Shown here: piece by piece, positions 7,709 through 15,750 of the stretch
Layout: every line of letters begins with the position of its first letter
Position numbering within the stretch: position 1 is the first letter of the stretch
Origin: Pseudomonadota bacterium
GTDB taxonomy: Bacteria > Pseudomonadota > Alphaproteobacteria > Sphingomonadales > Sphingomonadaceae
Reading direction: 5' to 3'
Assembly (NCBI GenBank): GCA_023422695.1
Contig: JAFAGN010000234.1
Coordinates: 1 to 64,000, forward strand
DNA length: 64,000 nucleotides
Notes under the pieces: model-generated
What the model was told of the DNA's origin: nothing
Databases searched by the model: none
The model's input: only the letters and a program-made list of their open reading frames with translations
Position numbers and translations under genes: made by a program

Positions 7709-9910
7709 GTGGACGCGGCGCAGGCAGTACATGAAAAATTTCTCGCCGCGCTGGCGGATGGCCGCTTGCCGGGCCGCGCCGATGCGCCCGATCCCGACGC
7801 GATCGGGTTGCTCCGCGCCGACGCGACCGACATTTTCCTGTCGCAGCTGACCAGCCGCCAGATGGACCGGCTGTCGCGCCATCTGCAGGCGCGCGGCGAG
7901 GGATTCTACACGATCGGATCGTCGGGGCATGAGGGCAATGCCGCGGTCGCGGCGGCGCTGCGCGTCACCGACATGGCGTTTCTCCACTATCGCTCAAACG
8001 CCTTCCAGCTCCATCGTGCGCGCCAGCTTCCGGGCGGCACCCCGACGTGGGACATGCTGCTGAGCTTCGCCGCGTCGAGCGAAGACCCGATTTCGGGCGG
8101 GCGGCACAAGGTGATCGGGTCGAAACCGCTCGCCATTCCGCCGCAAACCTCGACGATCGCCTCGCACCTGCCGAAAGCGGTCGGCGCCGCCTTTTCGATC
8201 GGCATTGCGCGGCGGCAGGGGATGAAAGATCTGCCGCTGCCCGACGATGCGATCGTGCTGACCAGCTTCGGCGACGCGTCGGCGAATCATTCGACCGCGC
8301 AGGGCGCGTTCAACACCGCGGGCTGGGCGGCTTTCCAGGGTTCGCCGATGCCGCTGATCTTCCTGTGCGAAGACAATGGTATCGGCATTTCGACCCGCAC
8401 CCCGACCGGCTGGATCGAGGCGCAGTTCCGCCACCGCGCGGGGCTGCATTATATCCAGTGCGACGGCACCGATCTGGCTGCCGCCTATGCCGGGGCATGC
8501 GAAGCCGCCGATTATGCGCGGAGGTACCGCAAGCCGGTGTTCCTGCATATGGCGACGGTGCGGCTCTATGGCCACGCCGGGTCCGACGTGCAGGGCGCCT
8601 ATTTGCCCAAGGCGCTGATCGAATCGGACGAAGCGCGCGACCCGTTGCTCAAAGGCGCGGCGCTGATGGCCGAGCAGGGCTGGATGACCCCCGCCGAGAT
8701 CGCCGACGCCTATGAAGACATCGGCGCGACGCTGGCGCGGCAGGCCGAGGCCGCGATCCTGCGGCCCAAGATCACCACCCCCGCACATGTGATGCAGAGC
8801 ATCGTGCCGCCCAAGCGCGAGCTTGCCCGCGTGAACACCCCGTCGGACGAGGATCGCCGCGCGATGTTCGGTAGCGATGCCGGCGCGATGGACAAGCCGC
8901 AGCATATGGCGCGGCTCTTGAGCTGGGCGCTCGCCGACCTGATGCTCGCCTATCCCGAAATCGCGGTGATGGGTGAGGATGTCGGGCCAAAGGGCGGGGT
9001 CTATAATGTCACGGCGAAGCTGCACCAGCGCTTCGGGTCGGCGCGGGTGATCAACACCCTGCTCGACGAACAAGCGATCCTCGGGCTCGCGATCGGCATG
9101 GCGCATAATGGTTTTGTGCCGATGCCCGAGATCCAGTTCCTCGCCTATGTCCATAATGCCGAGGACCAGATCCGCGGCGAGGCGGCGACGCTCAGCTTCT
9201 TCTCGAACGGCCAATATACCAACCCGATGGTCATCCGCATCGCCGGGCTGGGGTATCAGAAGGGCTTCGGCGGCCATTTCCACAACGACAACAGCCTTGC
9301 GGTGTTCCGCGACATTCCGGGGGTCATCCTCGCGGTGCCGTCGAACGGCCGCGATGCCGTTGCGATGCTCCGCGAATGCGTGCGGCTGGCGCGCAAGGAA
9401 CAGCGGGTGGTCGTCTTTGTCGAACCGATCGCGCTCTACATGACCCGCGATCTCCATGAAGAGGGCGATGGCCTGTGGACGAGCGTTTATGAGGCGCCCG
9501 GCGCCGCCGCGCCGATCGCTTTCGGCGACGTCGGCGTCCACGGCGACGGCAGCGACCTTGCGATCGTCACCTATGGCAATGGCTACTACCTCTCGCGCCA
9601 AGCCGAGAAACTGCTCGCCGCCGACGGGGTGAAAGCGCGCGTGATCGACCTGCGCTGGCTCGGTCCCGTCGACGAGGACAAGTTGGTGGCGGCGGTCGGC
9701 GAGGCCAAACGCATCCTGATCGTCGACGAATGCCGCATCACCGGATCGCAAAGCGAGGCGCTGATGGCGACCTTCGTCGAACGCACGCCTGAGAAAAAGC
9801 TGGCGCGCCTCGCCGCCGACGACAGTTTCATTCCGCTGGGCAAGGCCGCAACGCTGACCCTGCCCAGCCGCGACAGCATCGTTGCCGCGGCGAAGGAGCT
9901 ATTGGCATGA
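7709..9910 (+). CDS. 2-oxoacid dehydrogenase E1, fused alpha and beta subunits
   Basis: A 733-residue thiamine-diphosphate enzyme joining E1-alpha (about 1-370) and E1-beta (about 390-733), as in branched-chain or acetoin-type dehydrogenase E1 components. The alpha half has the ThDP/Mg motif (GDASANH near 188 through EDNGIGIS near 221); the beta half has MGEDVGPKGGVYNVT and the C-terminal transketolase fold (VDECRITGSQSEAL). E1 decarboxylates a 2-oxoacid and passes the acyl group to a lipoyl E2. No E2 or E3 gene is nearby, so those partners must be elsewhere. The start is GTG at 7709 after GGGAGGA. Substrate (branched-chain 2-oxoacids likely) is inferred. Confidence 0.9.
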   Translation: MDAAQAVHEKFLAALADGRLPGRADAPDPDAIGLLRADATDIFLSQLTSRQMDRLSRHLQARGEGFYTIGSSGHEGNAAVAAALRVTDMAFLHYRSNAFQLHRARQLPGGTPTWDMLLSFAASSEDPISGGRHKVIGSKPLAIPPQTSTIASHLPKAVGAAFSIGIARRQGMKDLPLPDDAIVLTSFGDASANHSTAQGAFNTAGWAAFQGSPMPLIFLCEDNGIGISTRTPTGWIEAQFRHRAGLHYIQCDGTDLAAAYAGACEAADYARRYRKPVFLHMATVRLYGHAGSDVQGAYLPKALIESDEARDPLLKGAALMAEQGWMTPAEIADAYEDIGATLARQAEAAILRPKITTPAHVMQSIVPPKRELARVNTPSDEDRRAMFGSDAGAMDKPQHMARLLSWALADLMLAYPEIAVMGEDVGPKGGVYNVTAKLHQRFGSARVINTLLDEQAILGLAIGMAHNGFVPMPEIQFLAYVHNAEDQIRGEAATLSFFSNGQYTNPMVIRIAGLGYQKGFGGHFHNDNSLAVFRDIPGVILAVPSNGRDAVAMLRECVRLARKEQRVVVFVEPIALYMTRDLHEEGDGLWTSVYEAPGAAAPIAFGDVGVHGDGSDLAIVTYGNGYYLSRQAEKLLAADGVKARVIDLRWLGPVDEDKLVAAVGEAKRILIVDECRITGSQSEALMATFVERTPEKKLARLAADDSFIPLGKAATLTLPSRDSIVAAAKELLA

Positions 9911-9926
9911 GTTTCCAAGTCGCCGT

Positions 9927-10027
9927 GCCCCTGCGAAGGCAGGGGCCCATCACCGGCGCTATCGGTTTCCTGCCTGTTTTGCCGAATGCGGCGAGAGTGG
10001 GTGATGGGCCCCTGCCTTCGCAGGGGC
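9927..10027. repeat. REP-like inverted repeat with perfect 27-bp arms
   Basis: The arms 9927-9953 and 10001-10027 are exact reverse complements. Each arm itself contains a CCCCTGCGAAGGCAGGGG hairpin, and 47 bases lie between them. This is the sort of dispersed palindromic element common in sphingomonad intergenic DNA. It lies 17 bases past the E1 stop and could act as a transcript-stabilising structure or a bidirectional terminator between E1 and the acyltransferase gene. Confidence 0.85.
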
Positions 10028-10055
10028 GCGGTTGTGTATGGATGAGAGGGCAGTG

Positions 10056-11105
10056 ATGGATGGCACCCGCAAAACCGCGCTCGTCGTCGCCCCGGGGCGC
10101 GGTACCTATGGCAAGGGCGAGCTTGGCAGCATCGCGCGGCTGCACGGCGCGCGCTTTGCCGATCTGATCGCGAATTTTGACGCCCAGCGCCGCGACCGCG
10201 GCCAGCCGACGGTCACCGAGCTCGACGGCGCCGATCGCTTCAGCGTCGCGACGCACATGCGCGGCGATGTCGCCGCGCCGCTGATCTACACCGCGACCGC
10301 GCTCGATTACCTCAGCATCGACCGCGAAAAATACGACGTCGTCGCGGTCGCGGGCAATTCGATGGGCTGGTACAGCGCGCTCGCGCTCGGCGGCGCGGTG
10401 GCGGTCGAGGATGGCTTTCGCATTTCGAACGCGATGGGCCTCAACAGCCAGACGCACGGTCCCGGCGGCCAGATTTTGCTGCAAGTCGTCGACGAGGATT
10501 GGCGCCCGGTCCCCGGTTTGCGCGATGCGCTGTTCGCGCTGGTCGATGCCATCGCTGCGCGGCCCGACCACGCCCTCGCGCTGTCGATCGATCTCGCCGG
10601 AATGCTCGTTTTCGCGGGCAATGAAGCAGGCCTCGCCGCGCTGCTTGCCGAAGCGCCGCCGACGCCCGGGCGCGACCCGCTGCGCCTCGCGGGCCATGGC
10701 CCGTTCCACACGCCCTTGATGTTCGGGAGTTCGGACAAGGCAAAGGCCGAGCTGCCGCCGACGCTGTTCGGCGCGCCGACACTGCCGATGGTTGATGGTC
10801 GCGGCCATATCTGGCGCCCCCGCTCCAGCGACCCGGGGATGGTGTGGGATTACACCTTCGGTCATCAGATCCTCGCGCCCTACGACTTCGCGTTGTCGGT
10901 GCAGGTCGCGGTCAAGGAATTTGCCCCCGACGTCATCATTCTGCCCGGCCCCGGCGACACGCTGGGCGGTGCGATCGCGCAATCGCTGATCGGCATCGGC
11001 TGGCAAGGGATCGCAGGCAAGGCCGACTTCATGGCGCGGCAGGCGGCGGATCCGATCCTGCTGTCGATGGGCCGCCCCGACCAGCGCGCGCTCGTCACCG
11101 GCTGA
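10056..11105 (+). CDS. FabD-like acyltransferase (ACP S-malonyltransferase family)
   Basis: A 349-residue alpha/beta acyltransferase. The nucleophile elbow is GNSMGW with Ser about 102, and the second catalytic position is His about 218 in GHGPFHTPLM, as in malonyl-CoA:ACP transacylases. FabD usually has GHSLGE, so the His of that motif is Asn here and the substrate may differ from malonyl-CoA. No fatty-acid or polyketide synthesis genes are adjacent. The start at 10056 is supported by GAGAGG upstream; ATGs at 10032 and 10038 lie before it. Confidence 0.82.
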   Translation: MDGTRKTALVVAPGRGTYGKGELGSIARLHGARFADLIANFDAQRRDRGQPTVTELDGADRFSVATHMRGDVAAPLIYTATALDYLSIDREKYDVVAVAGNSMGWYSALALGGAVAVEDGFRISNAMGLNSQTHGPGGQILLQVVDEDWRPVPGLRDALFALVDAIAARPDHALALSIDLAGMLVFAGNEAGLAALLAEAPPTPGRDPLRLAGHGPFHTPLMFGSSDKAKAELPPTLFGAPTLPMVDGRGHIWRPRSSDPGMVWDYTFGHQILAPYDFALSVQVAVKEFAPDVIILPGPGDTLGGAIAQSLIGIGWQGIAGKADFMARQAADPILLSMGRPDQRALVTG

Positions 11106-11298
11106 AGTTCCAACGGACGCGAATAGGGCCGGCAAGGGAAGGAACATTCCCCTGCCGACCCTGTCGGTCGTGCGCGGTCAGGTGGGGTTGACCCCGCACG
11201 GATGAACGGCAGCGCCCATGGGGACCAACTCAAGAGCGGTGCGCCGTTCATGTTCCTTATAGGCGCGCGCTCCCGACCTTGGCCGCGCGCACCGGCAA

Positions 11299-11958
11299 TC
11301 ATGCACCGAAATGGAGCGGATTGATCGCGGCGCCGCGCGCCTGTTCGGCGATGAATTGCCAGCGCAGCAGTTCGGCGACATTGTCGGCCCCGGCCCGGCG
11401 CATGATGTTGGCGCGGTGCACCTCGACCGTGCGCGGGCTGAGATCGAGCTGCCGCGCGATCGCCTTGTTGCCCAGCCCCGCCGCGATCGCGTGGAGGATG
11501 CTGCGCTCGCGCGGGGTCAGCGCGGCCAGTCGCGCTTCGGCGTCGCGGTGCCGGTTGAGGATGGCTCGCTGCGCCGCCCACGCATCCAGCATGGCATCGA
11601 TCGCCCGCCGGACGGCGCGCGGATCGAGCGGCGCGGGCAGCAGGTCGTGCGCGCCGCCGCGCAGGATCGCGCGCGATTCGGCGATGCTCAGCCGCTCGGC
11701 GGCGACAAAGGCGGCGATGTCACCGCGCCGTGCGACCCGTTCGAGCAATGCCGCGCCGTCGACCCGGCCCGGCTGGTGCCAGTGGAACAGCAGGATGCAC
11801 CCCGGCTGGTCGGATTCGGCCCCGGCGTCGATCCAGTCGTCGGCGCTGGCAAAGCTGCGCACGACCCGCGCGGCATCGGCCGCCAGCGCGCGAAAACACG
11901 CCGCGCGCTCGGTCCGGTCTGGCAGGATCAGATGGATAGGGCATCCGGGGTCGGTCAC
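11299..11958 (-). CDS. LuxR/FixJ-type regulator with degenerate receiver domain
   Basis: A 219-residue protein: receiver-like domain (1-125) and LuxR-type helix-turn-helix (about 148-210; LTPRERSILHAIAAGLGNKAIARQ then LSPRTVEVHR). The usual phospho-acceptor Asp is replaced by His59 (in LLFHWHQPG, where FixJ-like proteins have a D-x-R-M-P pattern), the acidic pocket is reduced, and the conserved Lys is Ala (LLPAPLDP). It is thus unlikely to be phosphorylated in the normal way. No sensor kinase is nearby. The DNA-binding half looks fully functional. Confidence 0.88.
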   Translation of the reverse strand: MTDPGCPIHLILPDRTERAACFRALAADAARVVRSFASADDWIDAGAESDQPGCILLFHWHQPGRVDGAALLERVARRGDIAAFVAAERLSIAESRAILRGGAHDLLPAPLDPRAVRRAIDAMLDAWAAQRAILNRHRDAEARLAALTPRERSILHAIAAGLGNKAIARQLDLSPRTVEVHRANIMRRAGADNVAELLRWQFIAEQARGAAINPLHFGA

Positions 11959-12059
11959 GCTGCGGTGCTGCCGCGCCCGGGCGGCGGCGACCAGCGCTTA
12001 CCGGTCGGCGGCGGCGCCGTAACGGAGCGAACGCGGCGCGCATGCCGCGATCGGTGCCA

Positions 12060-13520
12060 TCAACCGGCGATGATCGCCGCCGCCGCAGGGCCATAAAGCG
12101 CGATCACAAAGATACAGGCGGTCACCGCCCCGACCAGCAAGCTGCGCTGATCCTTGATCGCAAAGGCGACCGGATCGCCCTCGACCTCGCCGCGCCGCGC
12201 CATGATCCAGATACGGTTCAGCCAGTACAGCAGCGGCAGGCACAGCAGCCACAACATTTGCGGCTGCGCGTAATTGGCGGCGGTCGCCGGATCATGGGCA
12301 AAGAGCGCGAGCACCAGGATCGCGACCATCCCCGCCGAAATGCCCGACATCATCACGACATCAAGGTCGCCGCCGACATAGCCGCGCCCGCTGAGCAGCC
12401 GCGCTGGTTCGATCGCGTCGCGCATTTCGACATAGCGCTTCAGATAAGCGAGACTGAGGAACAGAAAGACCGAAAACAGCAGCAGCCAGAAGCTCAAGGG
12501 AACGCCGATGGCGATCGCGCCGATCCAGATGCGGATCGTGTAGAGCGAGGCGAGGACGATGGCGTCGCCGACCATCACCGCCTTCAGCCGGAACGAATAA
12601 GCGGTGGTGATCGCCATATAGGCGAGGAACCAGAACAGCAGCTGTCCGCCACCGAGCCACCATCCCCCCACCAGGCCGATCGCCGCAAGCAGCAGCGACA
12701 GCCCCAGCGCGGCCGGGATCGACAGGTCGCCATGCGCGAGCGGGCGTTTCCACTTGCTGCGATGCGCGCGATCGGCGTCGAGATCGAGCAGGTCGTTGAG
12801 CAGATAGATTGCCGACGCGATCAACGACATCAGCAGCGCCGCCGCCACCGCGGTCAGCAACACTGCGGGCAGGGTGAACTGGCCCGACGTGAACGCGGGA
12901 ACGATCACCAGCGCATTCTTGGCCCATTGGTGCGGCCGCATCGCCTTGAAAATCGCGCGGGCGGGCGACGGGCGCGGATCGCCGAGGCGCTGGATGTCCG
13001 ACCCTGCCGGAATATGACCGACCGACCAGCCCTGCCGCGCGGCGCGCCACAGGCAGGTGTCGGCGCGGCTGTCGCCGATATAGTCGAACGGCGCATCGGG
13101 ACCGATGCGGGCGCGAATGGCGGCGAGTTTTGCGCTGCCTTTCAGATTGGCGCGGCCGCGCGTCGCGATGACCGGTTCGGCCAGCCCCAGATGATCGGCG
13201 ATGCCGCCGATATGCCGCCAGTGGCTGGCGCTCGCCAGAATGACCGGGCGGCCCTCGGCCTTTGCCTGTTCGATCAGGTCGAGCACTTCGGCGCGGTACG
13301 GCAGGCGGGCGGCGTCGATCCGGTCACGCCGCGCCGCCATGGTTTTTGCGACCGCGCGGCCCGCGATCAGCCAGGTCAGGACCGCAATCAGCGCCGCGAC
13401 GCTTGACCGGGCGATCCGGACAAAGCTTTCCAGCGAAATATCGGCGCGGGTCAGCGTCCCGTCGACGTCGACGAACAACGGCACGGCGCCCTGCGCGGGG
13501 GCAAGCGGATCAGGCCGCAT
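12060..13520 (-). CDS. HAD phosphatase - UbiA prenyltransferase fusion
   Basis: A 486-residue fusion. The N-terminal 175 residues are a HAD-type hydrolase (DVDGT at 18-22, ILASASHW near 95, IGDSRAD near 148). The rest is a multi-helix UbiA-type prenyltransferase with the first Asp-rich motif NDLLDLDAD (242-250). Related proteins include decaprenylphosphoryl 5-phosphoribose synthase and its phosphatase, where UbiA puts phosphoribose onto a polyprenyl phosphate and a phosphatase removes the phosphate. By analogy this fusion may perform both steps at the inner membrane. It overlaps the 3' end of the GT39-like gene, and the neighbours (glycosyltransferase, small flippase-like protein) fit polyprenyl-phosphate sugar metabolism. 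Confidence 0.88.
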   Translation of the reverse strand: MRPDPLAPAQGAVPLFVDVDGTLTRADISLESFVRIARSSVAALIAVLTWLIAGRAVAKTMAARRDRIDAARLPYRAEVLDLIEQAKAEGRPVILASASHWRHIGGIADHLGLAEPVIATRGRANLKGSAKLAAIRARIGPDAPFDYIGDSRADTCLWRAARQGWSVGHIPAGSDIQRLGDPRPSPARAIFKAMRPHQWAKNALVIVPAFTSGQFTLPAVLLTAVAAALLMSLIASAIYLLNDLLDLDADRAHRSKWKRPLAHGDLSIPAALGLSLLLAAIGLVGGWWLGGGQLLFWFLAYMAITTAYSFRLKAVMVGDAIVLASLYTIRIWIGAIAIGVPLSFWLLLFSVFLFLSLAYLKRYVEMRDAIEPARLLSGRGYVGGDLDVVMMSGISAGMVAILVLALFAHDPATAANYAQPQMLWLLCLPLLYWLNRIWIMARRGEVEGDPVAFAIKDQRSLLVGAVTACIFVIALYGPAAAAIIAG

Positions 13521-14796
13521 CGGACACCTTCCTTTGCGCCGAACGGCCTTCGATCCACGCCGCGACCGGGATCGCGGCGATTGTGATCAGGAGCGGAATG
13601 GCGGGGTCGCGGTACCGGACGATGATATAGGCGGCGGCGTGGATCAGCCAAAAGCCGCCGATCATCGCGGCAAAAATCCATTTGCCGTCGCGTGCGACGT
13701 GCCGCGACGCAAAGGCGAGAAAACCGAACAACAGGATCAGGGCATATTGCGCCACCTCGACCAGCCGGATCGCCGTCACCGCCTTGGACGCGGCGCTGTC
13801 GGCGGCGTCGGGAAAATTGGGCTGCCAGAAATAAGCCAGCTTGAGCGCGGCCAGCCGCGCCGCCGTACCCGGATTGGCTTCGATCCAGTCGAGCGCCGCG
13901 GCCTGCAGGCGGTCGGCATTGGCGACTTCGCCCAGCTGCACGCGGGTGGCGTTCCAGTCCGCCCCCAGCGGCGTGTCGGCGATACTGACGAACTGGCCCG
14001 TCGCGGCGGGATTGTTGCCCAGATACAGGTTGAAGGCGGCGTTGGTGGTCAGCACCGGGCGCCCGACCATCTGGTTGGTCGCATAGAGCCACGGCGTCAT
14101 CACCACGGCCGCCCCGGCAACGAAGCACAGGCCCGCGGTAAAGGCCGCGGCAAACCGCCCCTGCGACCGCCAGAGCATCAGCAGCGCGGCGGCCACGCCC
14201 AGGCACAGCAGCAGTGCTGAACCGCCGGTGATCAGCGCCGCCCCCCATGCCAGACCCGCGACGACCGCTGCGATCATCGGGCGCTCGCCGCGCGCGATCG
14301 CGACCGCGCACAGCGCGATGCCCAGCAACAGGGGCGTGGTCAGATTTTCCTTGGCCACCATCGTCGCATTCCACAGACCCGGCAGCCACAGCGCATAGAC
14401 GGCACCGGCGAGCAGCCCCGCGCCGCGCCGTGCCGACAGGGCAAAGCCCAGCCGGTAGATCAGCCAGATGCTCGCCGCGCCCAGCAGCAGGTTGACCGCG
14501 ATCGCGGCACTTACCGAACTGCCCGCGACCATGAAGGCCGGCGCGAGCACCAGCGGGTAACCCGCGCTGTAAAATGCGTGCTGTCCGTAATGATCGGCCA
14601 GCACGCCGCGCTCGGCAAGACCTTCGGCCATCGTGAAATAGGCGAGCGCGTCGCTTTCCAGCGGATGTTGCAAGGTCCAGGCAGCGGCGACGCGAAGGAC
14701 GCTCGCGACCAGCATGATCGCCAGCAGCAGGCCTGCGCTCGCTCGCGGCGAAAACGCCGACGGCGGCGGGGTTAAGGCGGACGCGCGCTCAGTCAT
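13510..14796 (-). CDS. GT39/ArnT-like membrane glycosyltransferase
   Basis: A 428-residue integral membrane protein with roughly ten hydrophobic segments. After the first helix comes an acidic loop HPLESDALAYFTMAEGLAERG, matching the catalytic D/E-containing first periplasmic loop of GT-C enzymes of the PMT/ArnT type, and later YSAGYPLVLAPAF. Such enzymes move a sugar from a polyprenyl-phosphate donor to a protein or lipid on the periplasmic side. The downstream HAD-UbiA gene (overlap of 11 bases) and the upstream small SMR-like gene support a donor-synthesis, flipping and transfer set. The acceptor is unknown. Confidence 0.85.
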   Translation of the reverse strand: MTERASALTPPPSAFSPRASAGLLLAIMLVASVLRVAAAWTLQHPLESDALAYFTMAEGLAERGVLADHYGQHAFYSAGYPLVLAPAFMVAGSSVSAAIAVNLLLGAASIWLIYRLGFALSARRGAGLLAGAVYALWLPGLWNATMVAKENLTTPLLLGIALCAVAIARGERPMIAAVVAGLAWGAALITGGSALLLCLGVAAALLMLWRSQGRFAAAFTAGLCFVAGAAVVMTPWLYATNQMVGRPVLTTNAAFNLYLGNNPAATGQFVSIADTPLGADWNATRVQLGEVANADRLQAAALDWIEANPGTAARLAALKLAYFWQPNFPDAADSAASKAVTAIRLVEVAQYALILLFGFLAFASRHVARDGKWIFAAMIGGFWLIHAAAYIIVRYRDPAIPLLITIAAIPVAAWIEGRSAQRKVSDAA

Positions 14797-14826
14797 CGAA
14801 TCGGGCCGGAACGCCGCGGCAAGGGT

Positions 14827-15195
14827 CTAGGCGGACCGCGCGACGAGCACGCAGCCCGCGGCGATCATCAGCGTTCCGGCGATGCGCGCGGCGCTCAGGC
14901 TTTCGTCCAGCCACCACGCGCCGGCCAGCATTGTCAGGATAAAGCCGATCCCGACGAACGGATAGGCCAGCGACAGCGGCGCGCGGCCCAGCACGAACAG
15001 CCAAAGCAGGGCTCCGACGCCGTAGAGGCCCAGGCCGAGCAGAATCATCGGCGATTGCGCCAGACCGCCGATTTCGCCCCCGATTCCCGCCGATTGCCCG
15101 CTCGCCGCCGCGGTGGTTCCGATCTTGAGCGCCAACTGCGCCAGCGCCGACAGGCTGACGCTGGCAAGGATGAGAAGAAACAGACGCAATGTCAT
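14827..15195 (-). CDS. small four-helix transporter (EamA/SMR, ArnE-like)
   Basis: A 122-residue protein with four membrane helices (for example LFLLILASVSLSALAQLALK and PMILLGLGLYGVGALLWLFV) and the pattern LSLAYPFVGIGFILTML typical of ArnE/ArnF-like and SMR proteins. ArnE/F flip undecaprenyl-phosphate aminoarabinose; here, next to a GT39-like transferase and a UbiA fusion, a polyprenyl-phosphate-sugar flippase role is a reasonable inference. Unlike ArnE/F only one subunit is present, so it would need to act as a homodimer. The gene ends 30 bases before the GT39-like start. Confidence 0.82.
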   Translation of the reverse strand: MTLRLFLLILASVSLSALAQLALKIGTTAAASGQSAGIGGEIGGLAQSPMILLGLGLYGVGALLWLFVLGRAPLSLAYPFVGIGFILTMLAGAWWLDESLSAARIAGTLMIAAGCVLVARSA

Positions 15196-15384
15196 CGACG
15201 ATCTTTCGGTCTATCAGCGGCTAGCCCCTAGGCAGGGCGCTTCAAGATAAGGTTAATTTCCCCCGAAATGTCGAGCGAAATCCTGCGTGTCCGCGGCTGG
15301 AACGCCGTCGCCGCCGCGTGCTCGCAAATGCACCAGTGCGCGGGGCGCGATTGCTCCGCCAGACACCGCTGCCCACAAAGCGCA

Positions 15385-15732
15385 ATGTTCATCCGTCCGG
15401 CTCATGCCAGTTTCGCCCTATGTCTCGCCTTATGTCTCGCCGCGCTGTTCGCCGCCCCCGCCGCCGCCGAACGACCACCCCGCTACAGCGAGGAGGATAT
15501 TCTTAACGGCACGACCATCGCGATCGCGTCGCAGGATCTGTGCGGGTTCCGCGTCGATGAACGGGCGATCCGGGCGCTGATTGCGGCCAAGCTTCCCGAT
15601 CTCACCGACGACCTCGTCGCGCTGCAACTGCGCGGCTACGCGCGCGTCCTGCCCCGCCTCGACGAAGAACAGCGCAAACGTCACTGCACCGAAACCCGCG
15701 CGCTGGCCAAAGCCGCCGGATGGCTGCGCTGA
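15385..15732 (+). CDS. small exported protein of unknown function
   Basis: A 115-residue protein starting MFIRPAHASFALCLALCL, with a signal peptide ending near AAPAAAE. The mature part is about 85 residues, mostly helical, with two Cys (SQDLCGF and KRHCTET) that could form a disulfide in the periplasm. I do not recognise the family. The start at 15385 gives a clean signal peptide; the open frame extends upstream to 15268 with poor coding character. It is transcribed away from the ArnE-like gene and towards the amidohydrolase gene. Confidence 0.65.
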   Translation: MFIRPAHASFALCLALCLAALFAAPAAAERPPRYSEEDILNGTTIAIASQDLCGFRVDERAIRALIAAKLPDLTDDLVALQLRGYARVLPRLDEEQRKRHCTETRALAKAAGWLR

Positions 15733-15750
15733 TCTCCTTGCGCGCCGGAC

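Noticed and set aside
7994..9751. 585-codon open frame opposite the E1 dehydrogenase
   Set aside because: It is antisense to a clear thiamine-diphosphate enzyme; its composition (rich in His, Arg, Asp, Gly) is that of a shadow frame.
4486..10027. Possible CRISPR or direct-repeat array
   Set aside because: The repeats are inverted and single at each place; there is no regular repeat-spacer pattern anywhere in the window.
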